This document shows positions 7,904-16,324 of a stretch of 57,489 bases of DNA, in pieces. The first letter of the stretch is position 1; each line of letters begins with the position of its first letter. The notes beneath the pieces are model-generated. The model searched no databases, was not told the origin of the DNA, and worked only from the letters and a program-made list of their open reading frames with translations. The stretch covers positions 1-57,489 of the forward strand of contig CAJUJG010000018.1 in assembly GCA_910586715.1 (NCBI GenBank), written 5' to 3'. The position numbers and the translations under genes are program-made. This DNA is from an uncultured Lachnospiraceae bacterium. Lineage in GTDB: Bacteria; Bacillota; Clostridia; Lachnospirales; Lachnospiraceae.

Positions 7904-9401
7904 AAGAACAGGAATGTTAGTCCTTGCATCCGTGACAGCGGCATACCTCGCTCTGTACGGTATGCTGCAGAATAATATGCAGGTTTTTGCAAAGTCGGAG
8001 GATGAGATTGTCCTGCGTGTCTGTAACTGGGAGGAGTATATTGACACGGGTGACTGGGACGAGGAAGAGCGGATTGAGTTGGATAATGGTGTCGAAATTT
8101 TCGGCGAAAAACCGCTTTATGAAGACTTTGAGGACTGGTATTTTGAGACGTACGGCAGGCGGGTGCGGGTTGAATACTCGTGCTTTGGAACAAACGAGGA
8201 TTTGTATAATCAGTTAAATTTAGGCGACACATATGATCTTGTCTGCCCGTCGGAATATATGATCATGAAGCTTATGGCGGAGGGCAGGCTTGAGCCGTAT
8301 TCCGACACGTTTTATGATGAAAATAACAAATGTAATTATTATATCAATAATGTATCTCCTTATATCTATAACGTGATGAACACCAATGAGATTAACGGGG
8401 AGCGGTGGAGCAAATATGCGGCGGGTTACATGTGGGGTATAACAGGCGTTCTCTATAATCCAGAGGCGGTTACGCAGGAAGATGCGTCCAGCTGGAAAAT
8501 ATTCGCTGATACACGTCTGAAACGGCAGGTTGCATTGAAGGATAACGTACGTGATTCTTATTTTGCAGCACTTGGCATTCTAAAGGCGGATTTGCTGACC
8601 GGCGAGGAATTTCGCAGTGCACCGGATTATACAAAGCGTCTTGAGGACGAGATGAACGATACCAGTCAGGAGACGATTGACGAAGCGCAGGCGCTGTTGG
8701 AGCAGCTTATGGGCAATATCTATTCCCTTGAGACGGACAGCGGCAAGGCGGATATGGTGAGCGGGAAAATCGTGGCGGATTACCAGTGGTCGGGAGATGC
8801 GGTTTATGCAATGGACCAGGCGGACGAGGACGATTTTGAGCTGTGTTTTTCTGTGCCCGAAGAAGGCGCAAATCTTTGGTTTGACGGTTGGGTCATGTTA
8901 AAAGACGGGATTTACGGCAGTGCGGACAGCGAAAAGCAAAAGCATGCAGCGGAGGCATTTGTGAATTATGTGTCAAGACCGGAAAGCGCCGTACGCAATA
9001 TGTACTATGTCGGTTACACGTCCTCCATTGCAGGTGCGCAAGGTGACAATACCATTTTTGAATATATTAACTGGTGCTATGGCGCGGAAGATTCGGAACC
9101 AGATACAATCTCGTATCCGCTGGGGTATTTTTTCAGCGGTGACAGCGCGGACGAACGGTATGTCATAACGGCATCGTCACAGCAGATTGACCGGCAGCTT
9201 TATGCACAGTATCCGCCGGAGGAAACATTAAAAAGAACAGTTGTTATGCGCTATTTCAATGAGGAAACCAGCAAGGCAATTAATCAGATGTGGATTAATG
9301 TGCGCTGCTTTGATATTAACGACGTTCCTTTGGCTGCCTGGTTTGCCGTGCTTGCTGTATTTTTGTTGATTGTGCGAAAAATATATGGTAAAGTAGCATG
9401 A
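7884..9401 (+). CDS. potD: Spermidine/putrescine-binding protein PotD, long membrane-anchored form
   Basis: Substrate-binding protein of the importer, recognisable from VCNWEEYID near the start, the GTNEDLYNQL region, YDLVCPSEYMI, MWGITGVLYNP, DYQWSGDAVYAM and LWFDGWVMLKDG. It is about 505 residues, clearly longer than the usual 350. The N-terminus (basic RKRTRRR then a hydrophobic stretch) has no lipobox cysteine, and a second hydrophobic segment (about residues 478-497) ends the protein, so it is probably held in the membrane at one or both ends rather than by a lipid. I prefer TTG 7884 because AAGGAGG (7867-7873) lies 10 nt upstream; the ATG at 7863 precedes that site. A large hairpin overlaps its stop codon. 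Confidence 0.85.
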   Translation: MRKRTRRRTGMLVLASVTAAYLALYGMLQNNMQVFAKSEDEIVLRVCNWEEYIDTGDWDEEERIELDNGVEIFGEKPLYEDFEDWYFETYGRRVRVEYSCFGTNEDLYNQLNLGDTYDLVCPSEYMIMKLMAEGRLEPYSDTFYDENNKCNYYINNVSPYIYNVMNTNEINGERWSKYAAGYMWGITGVLYNPEAVTQEDASSWKIFADTRLKRQVALKDNVRDSYFAALGILKADLLTGEEFRSAPDYTKRLEDEMNDTSQETIDEAQALLEQLMGNIYSLETDSGKADMVSGKIVADYQWSGDAVYAMDQADEDDFELCFSVPEEGANLWFDGWVMLKDGIYGSADSEKQKHAAEAFVNYVSRPESAVRNMYYVGYTSSIAGAQGDNTIFEYINWCYGAEDSEPDTISYPLGYFFSGDSADERYVITASSQQIDRQLYAQYPPEETLKRTVVMRYFNEETSKAINQMWINVRCFDINDVPLAAWFAVLAVFLLIVRKIYGKVA

Positions 9402-9462
9402 AAAGAACTTCTAGTCGCTTGCAGCAATCGCTGCTTCGTGAAGAAGTTCTAAGTTTCATGCT
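9395..9462 (+). other. Long nested inverted repeat overlapping the potD stop
   Basis: AGCATGAAA (9395-9403) pairs with TTTCATGCT (9454-9462), and AGAACTTCT (9404-9412) pairs with AGAAGTTCT (9442-9450), with GCAGC-AATC-GCTGC (9421-9434) as a third, inner hairpin. The stem is about 18 bp with a 3-nt bulge. A separate terminator follows at 9464. This could be an mRNA-stability structure, a small RNA 3' end or a remnant of a small inverted-repeat element. Confidence 0.6.
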
Positions 9463-9463
9463 G

Positions 9464-9489
9464 AAAAATGCCAAAGCGCGGCATTTTTT
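9464..9489 (+). terminator. Terminator of the potABCD operon
   Basis: AAAAATGCC (9464-9472) pairs with GGCATTTTT (9480-9488) around loop AAAGCGC, ending in a run of six T. A standard Rho-independent terminator about 45 nt before lepA. Confidence 0.85.
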
Positions 9490-9533
9490 GTGATATAAAT
9501 CCAATTTAGAGAAAATAAACAGGGAGGAAACGT

Positions 9534-11351
9534 ATGTCAAATATAGATCAGAGCAGAATCAGAAATTTTTGCATAGTAGCACATATTGATCATGGCAAAT
9601 CCACGCTTGCAGACCGCATAATCGAAAAAACGGGGCTTCTGACAAGCCGCGAGATGCAGGAACAGGTGCTGGACAACATGGATTTGGAACGGGAGCGGGG
9701 AATTACGATTAAAGCGCAGACCGTGCGTACCGTGTATCAGGCACAGGACGGGAATGAGTATATTTTCAATCTGATTGATACGCCGGGGCATGTGGACTTT
9801 AATTATGAGGTTAGCCGCGCGCTTGCGGCGTGCGACGGCGCTATTTTGGTTGTGGATGCGGCACAGGGAATTGAGGCGCAGACGCTTGCAAACGTATATT
9901 TGGCGCTTGACCACGATTTGGACGTGTTTCCCGTGATTAATAAAATTGACCTGCCAAGTGCGCGTCCCGATTGGGTGAAAAATGAGATTGAAGATGTTAT
10001 TGGAATTGAGGCGCAGGACGCACCTCTGATTTCTGCAAAGAACGGCGTGGGAATTGAGGAGGTGCTTGAGGCGATTGTACACAAAATCCCGGCGCCGGGC
10101 GGTAGCCGGGAAAACCCGCTTCAGGCGCTTGTTTTTGACTCAATTTATGATTCCTATAAGGGTGTTATCGTATTCTGCCGCGTTAAGGAGGGACATGTTG
10201 CAAAGGGCACTAAAATCATGATGATGGCGACAGGCGCTACCGCAGATGTGGTGGAAGTCGGCTATTTTGGCGCAGGGCAGTTTATTCCATGTGAGGAGTT
10301 GTCTGCGGGCATGGTGGGATATATTACTGCGTCCATTAAGAATGTGAAGGATACGGCGGTCGGTGATACGGTTACCGATGCGCAGCGCCCGTGTGACAAG
10401 CCGCTTCCGGGTTATAAAAAGGTACTCTCTATGGTTTACTGCGGCGTATATCCTGCCGACAGTGCGAAGTATCCGGATTTGAGGGACGCGCTGGAGAAGC
10501 TTCAGCTCAACGATGCGTCGCTCTTTTATGAACCGGAAACTTCCATTGCTTTGGGCTTTGGGTTCCGATGCGGATTTTTGGGACTGCTGCATCTTGAAAT
10601 CATTCAGGAGCGGCTTGAGCGTGAGTATAACCTGGATCTTGTCACCACGGCGCCGGGCGTTATTTATAAAGTATATAAGACAAACGGCGAGATGATTGAA
10701 TTGACCAATCCCTCGAACCTTCCTGACCCTTCGGAAATTGATTATATGGAAGAGCCGATTGTCAGTGCGGAAATTATGGTGACGACGGAATTTATCGGTT
10801 CAATTATGGAGCTTTGCCAGGAGAGGCGCGGATGCTATCTTGGCATGGATTATGTGGAGGAAACAAGGGCACTCTTAAAGTATGAACTGCCATTAAATGA
10901 GATTATTTACGACTTTTTTGACGCGCTGAAATCGCGTTCACGCGGATATGCATCGTTTGATTATGATATTAAGGGTTATGAACAGGCGCCGCTTGTGAAG
11001 CTTGACATTTTGATTAATAAGGAAGAGGTTGACGCGCTTTCGTTTATTGTGCACAAGGATTCGGCGTACGAGCGCGGCAGAAAGATGTGCGAGAAGCTAA
11101 AGGACGAAATCCCGCGCCATCTGTTTGAAATTCCCATTCAGGCGGCGGTTGGCGGAAAGGTTATCGCGCGCGAAACCGTAAAGGCAATGCGTAAGGACGT
11201 GCTTGCCAAGTGCTACGGCGGTGATATTACGCGAAAGAAAAAACTGCTTGAGAAACAAAAGGAAGGCAAGAAGCGCATGCGGCAGGTTGGAAACGTGGAA
11301 ATTCCGCAAAAAGCGTTTATGTCCGTGCTAAAGCTCGACAGCGGTAAATAG
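9534..11351 (+). CDS. lepA: Elongation factor 4 (LepA)
   Basis: Ribosome-binding translational GTPase that helps ribosome assembly and can back-translocate elongation complexes. 605 residues, the normal length. G1 AHIDHGKST (about 16-24), the G2 region RGITIKAQTV, G3 DTPGHVDF and G4 NKIDLPSA are all intact, and the LepA-specific C-terminal domain with GGDITRKKKLLEKQKEGKKR is present. The ATG at 9534 has AGGGAGG upstream. hemW follows after a gap holding a structured repeat, matching the common lepA-hemW order in Firmicutes. Confidence 0.97.
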   Translation: MSNIDQSRIRNFCIVAHIDHGKSTLADRIIEKTGLLTSREMQEQVLDNMDLERERGITIKAQTVRTVYQAQDGNEYIFNLIDTPGHVDFNYEVSRALAACDGAILVVDAAQGIEAQTLANVYLALDHDLDVFPVINKIDLPSARPDWVKNEIEDVIGIEAQDAPLISAKNGVGIEEVLEAIVHKIPAPGGSRENPLQALVFDSIYDSYKGVIVFCRVKEGHVAKGTKIMMMATGATADVVEVGYFGAGQFIPCEELSAGMVGYITASIKNVKDTAVGDTVTDAQRPCDKPLPGYKKVLSMVYCGVYPADSAKYPDLRDALEKLQLNDASLFYEPETSIALGFGFRCGFLGLLHLEIIQERLEREYNLDLVTTAPGVIYKVYKTNGEMIELTNPSNLPDPSEIDYMEEPIVSAEIMVTTEFIGSIMELCQERRGCYLGMDYVEETRALLKYELPLNEIIYDFFDALKSRSRGYASFDYDIKGYEQAPLVKLDILINKEEVDALSFIVHKDSAYERGRKMCEKLKDEIPRHLFEIPIQAAVGGKVIARETVKAMRKDVLAKCYGGDITRKKKLLEKQKEGKKRMRQVGNVEIPQKAFMSVLKLDSGK

Positions 11352-11375
11352 TGCGAAACTGAAAATGTTAACACG

Positions 11376-11456
11376 GCAAATTTGGATCCTGAGCATACAC
11401 CAAAAAGCTTACGCTTTTCGTTGTCAGGAATTCGCAGGTATTGGCAGACATGGAGG
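11376..11456 (+). repeat. Variant two-hairpin intergenic element upstream of hemW
   Basis: GCAAATTTGGATCCTGA (11376-11392) and TCAGGAATTCGC (11424-11435) form the outer stem; AAAAGC-TTAC-GCTTTT (11403-11418) forms a hairpin inside it. The tail TATTGGCAGACATGGAGGA matches the tail of the flgE-upstream copy (TATTGGCAGCATGAAGGA) almost base for base. It directly abuts, and its tail includes, the hemW ribosome site. Confidence 0.55.
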
Positions 11457-11462
11457 ACTGAT

Positions 11463-12614
11463 GTGAAACAGCTCGGTATTTATATTCATATCCCGTTTTG
11501 CATAAAAAAGTGTGTGTACTGTGATTTTTTATCGTTTCCTGCGGACGATGCGGCAAAGAGTGCATATATGGCGGCATTGAATGAGGAAATCAAGGCTATG
11601 GCAGAAGCTTACAGTGCATATGAGGTGCAGACCGTTTTTTTTGGCGGAGGCACGCCTTCCTGCATGGATAAGGAGTTGATAAAGGACTGCCTTTTGACGA
11701 TACAAATGCATTTTCATGTGGCTGATAATGCGGAAATTTCCTTGGAACTGAATCCAAAAACCGCCACGCTGGAAAAAATGATATTTTTGAAAGAGGCAGG
11801 TATCAACCGCCTCAGCATTGGTCTTCAATCGGCGGATGACAACGAGTTAAAGCTGCTGGGGCGTATTCATACCTATGCGGATTTTCTCGATGTTTACGCA
11901 TGGGCAAGACATGCCGGCTTTGAGAATATCAATATTGATCTGATGTCGGCGCTTCCCGGTCAGAGCCTTGAAACGTGGCAAAAAACATTGCACAGCGTAT
12001 TGGAACTGGAGCCGGAGCACATTTCGGCGTACAGTCTGATTGTAGAAGAGGGAACACCGCTATTTGACCATTTTAGTCAATATCCGCCGCTTCCCGATGA
12101 GGAAACGGACCGGCTGATGTATCATGAAACAAAGCAGCTTTTGGCAGCGCATGGTTATACACGCTATGAAATATCCAACTACGCAAAAAAGGGCTTCGAA
12201 AGTCATCATAATCAGATTTACTGGCAGAGGGGCTGCGACCACATAAGTAATTATATCGGTCTTGGGCTTGGCGCATCGTCAACGGTCCAAAACTACCGTT
12301 ATAAGAACACGGACAGCCTTTCAGAATACATGACGTTTTGCAAAACGCCCGAAGCATTCCGCTATGAAGCACAATATTTGTCGGCGCTAGAGCTTATGGA
12401 GGAGTTTATGATTTTGGGACTGCGCAGAATGGAGGGAATTTCGTCATCGGAGTTTGAACGGACCTTCGGTGTAAGTCTGTGCAGTGTTTACAAAGAAACG
12501 CTGATTAAATGGCAAATGGCAGGGTGTCTTGCCGAACAGGACGGTTTTTGGTTTCTGACTGAACAAGGGATAGATGTGAGCAATACGGTACTGGCTGATT
12601 TTATGAAAATTTAA
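11463..12614 (+). CDS. hemW: Radical SAM heme chaperone HemW (coproporphyrinogen III oxidase-like)
   Basis: About 383 residues. The radical SAM cluster motif is Cys13-x3-Cys17-x2-Cys20 followed by Asp-Phe (PFCIKKCVYCDF), the HemW rather than HemN pattern; VFFGGGTPS is the SAM-binding glycine strip, and LSIGLQSADDNEL and the C-terminal HemN-like domain follow. HemW binds heme and is thought to hand it to apoproteins; older annotation calls it anaerobic coproporphyrinogen oxidase. I choose GTG 11463 because GGAGG (11452-11456) is 6 nt upstream; an in-frame extension back to 11382 runs through the structured repeat and reads unlike the family. Confidence 0.92.
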   Translation: MKQLGIYIHIPFCIKKCVYCDFLSFPADDAAKSAYMAALNEEIKAMAEAYSAYEVQTVFFGGGTPSCMDKELIKDCLLTIQMHFHVADNAEISLELNPKTATLEKMIFLKEAGINRLSIGLQSADDNELKLLGRIHTYADFLDVYAWARHAGFENINIDLMSALPGQSLETWQKTLHSVLELEPEHISAYSLIVEEGTPLFDHFSQYPPLPDEETDRLMYHETKQLLAAHGYTRYEISNYAKKGFESHHNQIYWQRGCDHISNYIGLGLGASSTVQNYRYKNTDSLSEYMTFCKTPEAFRYEAQYLSALELMEEFMILGLRRMEGISSSEFERTFGVSLCSVYKETLIKWQMAGCLAEQDGFWFLTEQGIDVSNTVLADFMKI

Positions 12615-12625
12615 TTTGGAAAGGC

Positions 12626-12653
12626 ACTTAGGGGCGCCCCGCGACATAGAATA
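12626..12653 (+). promoter_or_regulatory. Candidate sigma-K-type promoter before sigK
   Basis: AC at 12626-12627, a 17-nt spacer and CATAGAATA at 12645-12653 match the Bacillus sigma-K consensus AC-N16/17-CATANNNTA. A GGGGCGCCCC palindrome lies in the spacer. Sigma-K genes are known to be autoregulated. The consensus is short, so chance is possible. Confidence 0.4.
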
Positions 12654-12680
12654 AGATAAATAAGTCACGGAGGCGCTCTT

Positions 12681-13340
12681 TTGAAGACCTTTGAGCAACC
12701 GCTATCCGCAGAGGAGGAAACCCTGTATCTAAGCGTAATGCACGGTGACGACAAAGCAGCCTCCCATGATGCCCGACAGATTTTGATAGAGCGAAATCTT
12801 CGCCTTGTGGCACATGTGGCAAAGAAGTATATGGGCTGCGGTGAGGATATAGAGGACCTGATTTCCATAGGTACAATCGGGCTGATTAAGGCAGTAAACA
12901 CGTTTAAGCCCGAGAAGGGCAGCCGCCTTGCGACATACGCCGCAAAATGTATCGACAACGAACTTTTAATGATGTTTCGTGCCAGAAAGAAAATTACGCG
13001 GGAAATATCGCTCTATGAGCCTATAGGTACCGACAAGGAGGGAAACGAGATAAACCTCATCGACGTCTGCGAACAGGAGCAGACCGATATTATAGAAGAC
13101 ATGGATATGGCGGCGAAGCTGCAATGCCTTTATACACTGATTAATGAGCGGCTCGACGAACGCGAGCGGTGCATCATTAAGCTGCGTTACGGCGTGCTTG
13201 ACAATGCGCTTGGCGGCGAGGAACTGACGCAAAGGGATATTGGCAGGATGCTTGGCATCTCAAGAAGCTATGTGTCAAGAATTGAAAAAAAGGCATTAGG
13301 CAAACTGAAAGCCGGACTGGAAGATGCAAAACTGTATTAA
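12681..13340 (+). CDS. sigK: Sporulation sigma factor SigK-like (sigma-70 family)
   Basis: 219 residues. Region 2 contains NLRLVAHVAKKY and DLISIGTIGLIKAVNTF with RLATYAAKCIDNELLM, typical of late sporulation factors, especially SigK. Region 4 ends in a helix-turn-helix (LTQRDIGRMLGISRSYVSRIEKKAL). The protein begins MKTFEQPLSAEEE, so the N-terminal pro-sequence of Bacillus pro-sigma-K is missing, as in some clostridia. The gene is uninterrupted, with no skin-type element. Start is TTG 12681 with CGGAGG upstream. It would direct mother-cell transcription late in sporulation; distinction from SigE rests on sequence feel and is fairly secure. Confidence 0.82.
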   Translation: MKTFEQPLSAEEETLYLSVMHGDDKAASHDARQILIERNLRLVAHVAKKYMGCGEDIEDLISIGTIGLIKAVNTFKPEKGSRLATYAAKCIDNELLMMFRARKKITREISLYEPIGTDKEGNEINLIDVCEQEQTDIIEDMDMAAKLQCLYTLINERLDERERCIIKLRYGVLDNALGGEELTQRDIGRMLGISRSYVSRIEKKALGKLKAGLEDAKLY

Positions 13341-13375
13341 TTTTGACATTTCAGATGCGTTTTTTGGCGGAATGA

Positions 13376-13450
13376 TTGCCAAGAGAAAAATAGTATGTTA
13401 TTCTCCCTGCTGTGACTTTATCATGTGAATTGATGAAAGGAAACACAGCA
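13376..13450 (+). promoter_or_regulatory. Weak promoter candidate and leader hairpin before comM
   Basis: TTGCCA (13376-13381) and TATTCT (13399-13404) are spaced by 17 nt. Immediately downstream TGCTGTG (13408-13414) pairs with CACAGCA (13444-13450), enclosing a second imperfect hairpin. The leader ends shortly before the comM ribosome site ACGGAGG. Confidence 0.35.
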
Positions 13451-13469
13451 AACGGAGGATAACATTTTT

Positions 13470-15029
13470 ATGTACAGCAGTGTAATAACAGGAGCAGTGA
13501 CAGGCATTGAGAGCACGTTATGCCTTGTGGAGGTAGACGTCTCAAAGGGGATGCCGGCATTTGAAATGGTTGGACAGCTGGGGAACGAAGTGCGTGAGGC
13601 GCGAGAACGTGTGAAAGTGGCATTGAAAAATGCAAGAGTAGAAATTCCGGCAATCCATTTAACGGTCAGCATATCTCCTGCCGATCTGCGCAAAGAGGGC
13701 GCTTCGTATGACCTGCCGATTGCAGTCGGGATTCTTGTAGGGCTTGGCGTCATTCCGAAAGAGAATGTTGAGAATACGCTGGTTATTGGAGAGCTTGGGC
13801 TGAATGGAGAAATTAAGCCGGTAAAGGGAGTGCTTCCAATTGTTAATTGTGCAAAAAACAGCGGGCTGCGACGATGCATTGTGCCAAAGGAGAATGAGAG
13901 AGAAGGCGCCGTTTTATGCGCGGCATCTGAAGAAAAGAAAATGGAAGTAATCGGAGTTTCCGATGTTTCGGAAATGATTGCGTACCTAAAAGCAGACGAA
14001 GAGAAGAAACCGGACATAATACCATCTGCACAATATGCCCGTTTCCATTTTGAAGGCGGAATGGAGCATCTGCCGGATTTCTCAGATATTAATGGACAGG
14101 AAGCGGTGAAGCGCGCTGTAGAAATTGCAGCTGCGGGATTTCACCATATTTTGATGGTTGGTCCTCCAGGATCGGGGAAAACCATGATTGCAAAACGTAT
14201 TCCGACCATACTTCCTGACCTTTCACTCGAGGAAGGACTGGAAGTATCAACGATATATAGTGTGGCAGGGATGCTGGAAAACGACAGTCCGATTATTGTA
14301 AAACGGCCGTTTATGGGACCGCATCATACAATTTCAGGACAGGCGCTTGCGGGAGGAGGGCGGATTCCAAAGCCAGGAATTATTTCATTGGCGCATCGAG
14401 GCGTCCTTTTTATGGATGAGCTTCCCGAATTTCGAAGAAGCACACTTGAAATTTTGCGTCAGCCTTTAGAAGACAAAAAAATACACATTGCACGCACACA
14501 GGGGAATTTTATTTATCCTGCGGATTTTATGCTGGTAGCTGCAATGAATCCCTGCCCCTGCGGATATTTTCCAAACAGAAATAAGTGTACATGTTCACAA
14601 AGCGAGATTAAGCGTTATTTATCCAAAATATCAGGTCCGATTTTGGATAGAATAGATGTTACAATAGAAACGCCAAAAGTTGACATAAAACAACTGTCTG
14701 CAACCGTGAAAAATGAAAGCAGCGCTGATATTAGAGAGCGTGTGCTAGCGGCTAGAAAACGTCAGATGAAACGTTACAAGGATACGAAATATCATTTTAA
14801 TGCGGAGCTTTCAGGAGGGGATGTAAACCGGTTCTGTCCGCTTGGAATCAGGGAACAGGAACTGATGGAGCAGATTTTTACGCGTATGAATCTGTCTGCA
14901 AGGGCATACCATAAAATGATAAAAGTAGCAAGGACCATTGCGGATTTAGAGGGTGCAAAGGAGATTGGCTGCGGACATTTGAGCGAGGCAGCTTGTTATC
15001 GTATGAGTGATTCCAAATATTGGAATTGA
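13470..15029 (+). CDS. comM: YifB/ComM family Mg-chelatase-like AAA+ ATPase
   Basis: 519 residues: N-terminal ChlI-like domain (about 1-165), AAA+ module with Walker A GPPGSGKTM (about 231-239) and Walker B VLFMDELPEF, then a cysteine-rich insert CPCGYFPNRNKCTC and an arginine-finger region GPILDRIDV, and a C-terminal Mg_chelatase_C domain. ComM of competent bacteria is a helicase that aids branch migration of incoming DNA. dprA follows 11 nt later, so the pair forms a transformation/recombination unit. No other uptake genes are in the window, so natural competence is only suggested. Confidence 0.93.
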   Translation: MYSSVITGAVTGIESTLCLVEVDVSKGMPAFEMVGQLGNEVREARERVKVALKNARVEIPAIHLTVSISPADLRKEGASYDLPIAVGILVGLGVIPKENVENTLVIGELGLNGEIKPVKGVLPIVNCAKNSGLRRCIVPKENEREGAVLCAASEEKKMEVIGVSDVSEMIAYLKADEEKKPDIIPSAQYARFHFEGGMEHLPDFSDINGQEAVKRAVEIAAAGFHHILMVGPPGSGKTMIAKRIPTILPDLSLEEGLEVSTIYSVAGMLENDSPIIVKRPFMGPHHTISGQALAGGGRIPKPGIISLAHRGVLFMDELPEFRRSTLEILRQPLEDKKIHIARTQGNFIYPADFMLVAAMNPCPCGYFPNRNKCTCSQSEIKRYLSKISGPILDRIDVTIETPKVDIKQLSATVKNESSADIRERVLAARKRQMKRYKDTKYHFNAELSGGDVNRFCPLGIREQELMEQIFTRMNLSARAYHKMIKVARTIADLEGAKEIGCGHLSEAACYRMSDSKYWN

Positions 15030-15040
15030 TTGGGAGGATT

Positions 15041-16189
15041 ATGGTAAATAAGGAACGTGAAAAGGTTTATGCCTGTTGGCTTGATTCGATTAGTTTCCTT
15101 GCGAGTGCAAGTAAATATAAGCTTCTGAAAGCCGCAAAGACGATAGAAAATATCTATCATATGCCAGAAAGTGATATAGCATTCTTAATTGGGGCAAAAG
15201 GGAGCGAACGCATAAGACAGGCAAAAAAGACACAGTCTATTGATGCGGTATATGAAACGTTGAAAAAGCGGAAAATAAATTATACTTTTTGCTGTGAGGA
15301 TGATTTTCCAACAAAGCTGCGCAAAATACCGGATCCTCCGTTTGGAATTTTTTACAGGGGAGGGCTGCCTGACGCAGCAGTTCCCGCGGTGGCTGTGATT
15401 GGGGCAAGAAAGTGCAGTGAATATGGATATTGCATGGCGAAGCGGCTTGCAGGGAACCTTGGAAAAAGAGGCGTTAATATTATAAGCGGCATGGCGCTTG
15501 GAATTGACGGCATCAGTCAAAGAGCAGCGCTCGATGCCGGTGCGCGTTCTTATGCCGTATTGGGGTGCGGTGTTGATGTTGTTTATCCAAAATCGAATCA
15601 GCCTTTATATGAAAAGCTGGTAGAGTGCGGAGGCGTGCTATCGGAGTATCCGTTAGGTACAGAGCCGAAACCGATGTTGTTTCCGCCAAGAAACAGGATT
15701 ATCAGCGCGTTGTCGGATGTTGTGCTTGTGGTGGAGGCGCGGGAAAAAAGCGGCACATTGATTACGGTTGACATGGCATTGGAGCAGGGACGCGAGGTAT
15801 ATGTGGTGCCAGGACGGTGTACGGACAATTTAAGCGCTGGCTGTAACCTGCTCCTGCGGCAGGGAGCATCAGTGGCGCTATGTGCGGAAGATATTACTGG
15901 CGACATGGGATGGGATATATGCTTATCGAAGACGCGGTGTGAAAAAAAAGAGGGTGTTTCTTCCTATATAAATATGAAAAGTTTAACGCCGCTGTCACGG
16001 GCAATCTGCGGACTACTTGATATTCTCCCTGTGGCACAGGATACGCTCATTGTGCTTCTGCGTGAGCAGGGATTTAAGGAAACGGTGGCAGCCGTCTTTC
16101 AGGAACTTGTAGAACTTGAGCTGAAAGGTATGATAGAAAGGGTAGGAGGACAATATAAATTAAAGGATGAAATTGTGCTAAAGCATTAA
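15041..16189 (+). CDS. dprA: DNA-processing protein DprA (Smf)
   Basis: About 382 residues with the DprA Rossmann fold: IGARKCSEYG, ISGMALGIDG, LGCGVDVVYP, LSEYPLGTEP, FPPRNRIISALSD and EKSGTLITV, all family signatures, followed by a C-terminal winged-helix-like region. DprA loads RecA on incoming single-stranded DNA. I choose ATG 15041 since GGGAGG (15032-15037) is its ribosome site; an in-frame TTG at 15020 would put that site inside the gene. Order comM-dprA-topA matches many Firmicutes. Confidence 0.95.
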   Translation: MVNKEREKVYACWLDSISFLASASKYKLLKAAKTIENIYHMPESDIAFLIGAKGSERIRQAKKTQSIDAVYETLKKRKINYTFCCEDDFPTKLRKIPDPPFGIFYRGGLPDAAVPAVAVIGARKCSEYGYCMAKRLAGNLGKRGVNIISGMALGIDGISQRAALDAGARSYAVLGCGVDVVYPKSNQPLYEKLVECGGVLSEYPLGTEPKPMLFPPRNRIISALSDVVLVVEAREKSGTLITVDMALEQGREVYVVPGRCTDNLSAGCNLLLRQGASVALCAEDITGDMGWDICLSKTRCEKKEGVSSYINMKSLTPLSRAICGLLDILPVAQDTLIVLLREQGFKETVAAVFQELVELELKGMIERVGGQYKLKDEIVLKH

Positions 16190-16236
16190 GAACCAAAGAA
16201 AAAATCTTTAAAAATATGTAAATTTGAAAATTTTAC

Positions 16237-16265
16237 TTGCCATAGAGAAAAAATTAGGTTATAGT
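16237..16265 (+). promoter_or_regulatory. Sigma-A promoter for topA
   Basis: TTGCCA (16237-16242), 17-nt spacer, TATAGT (16260-16265), about 60 nt before the topA ATG. Confidence 0.65.
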
Positions 16266-16324
16266 GATAAATCGAAAGAATGTAGACGTGAGGTACACGT
16301 TAAATAATAGAGTGGGGTAACAGT

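Noticed and set aside
11382..11462. N-terminal extension of hemW by 27 codons
   Set aside because: It runs through the structured repeat, has no ribosome site and does not resemble HemW; GTG 11463 has GGAGG at the right distance.
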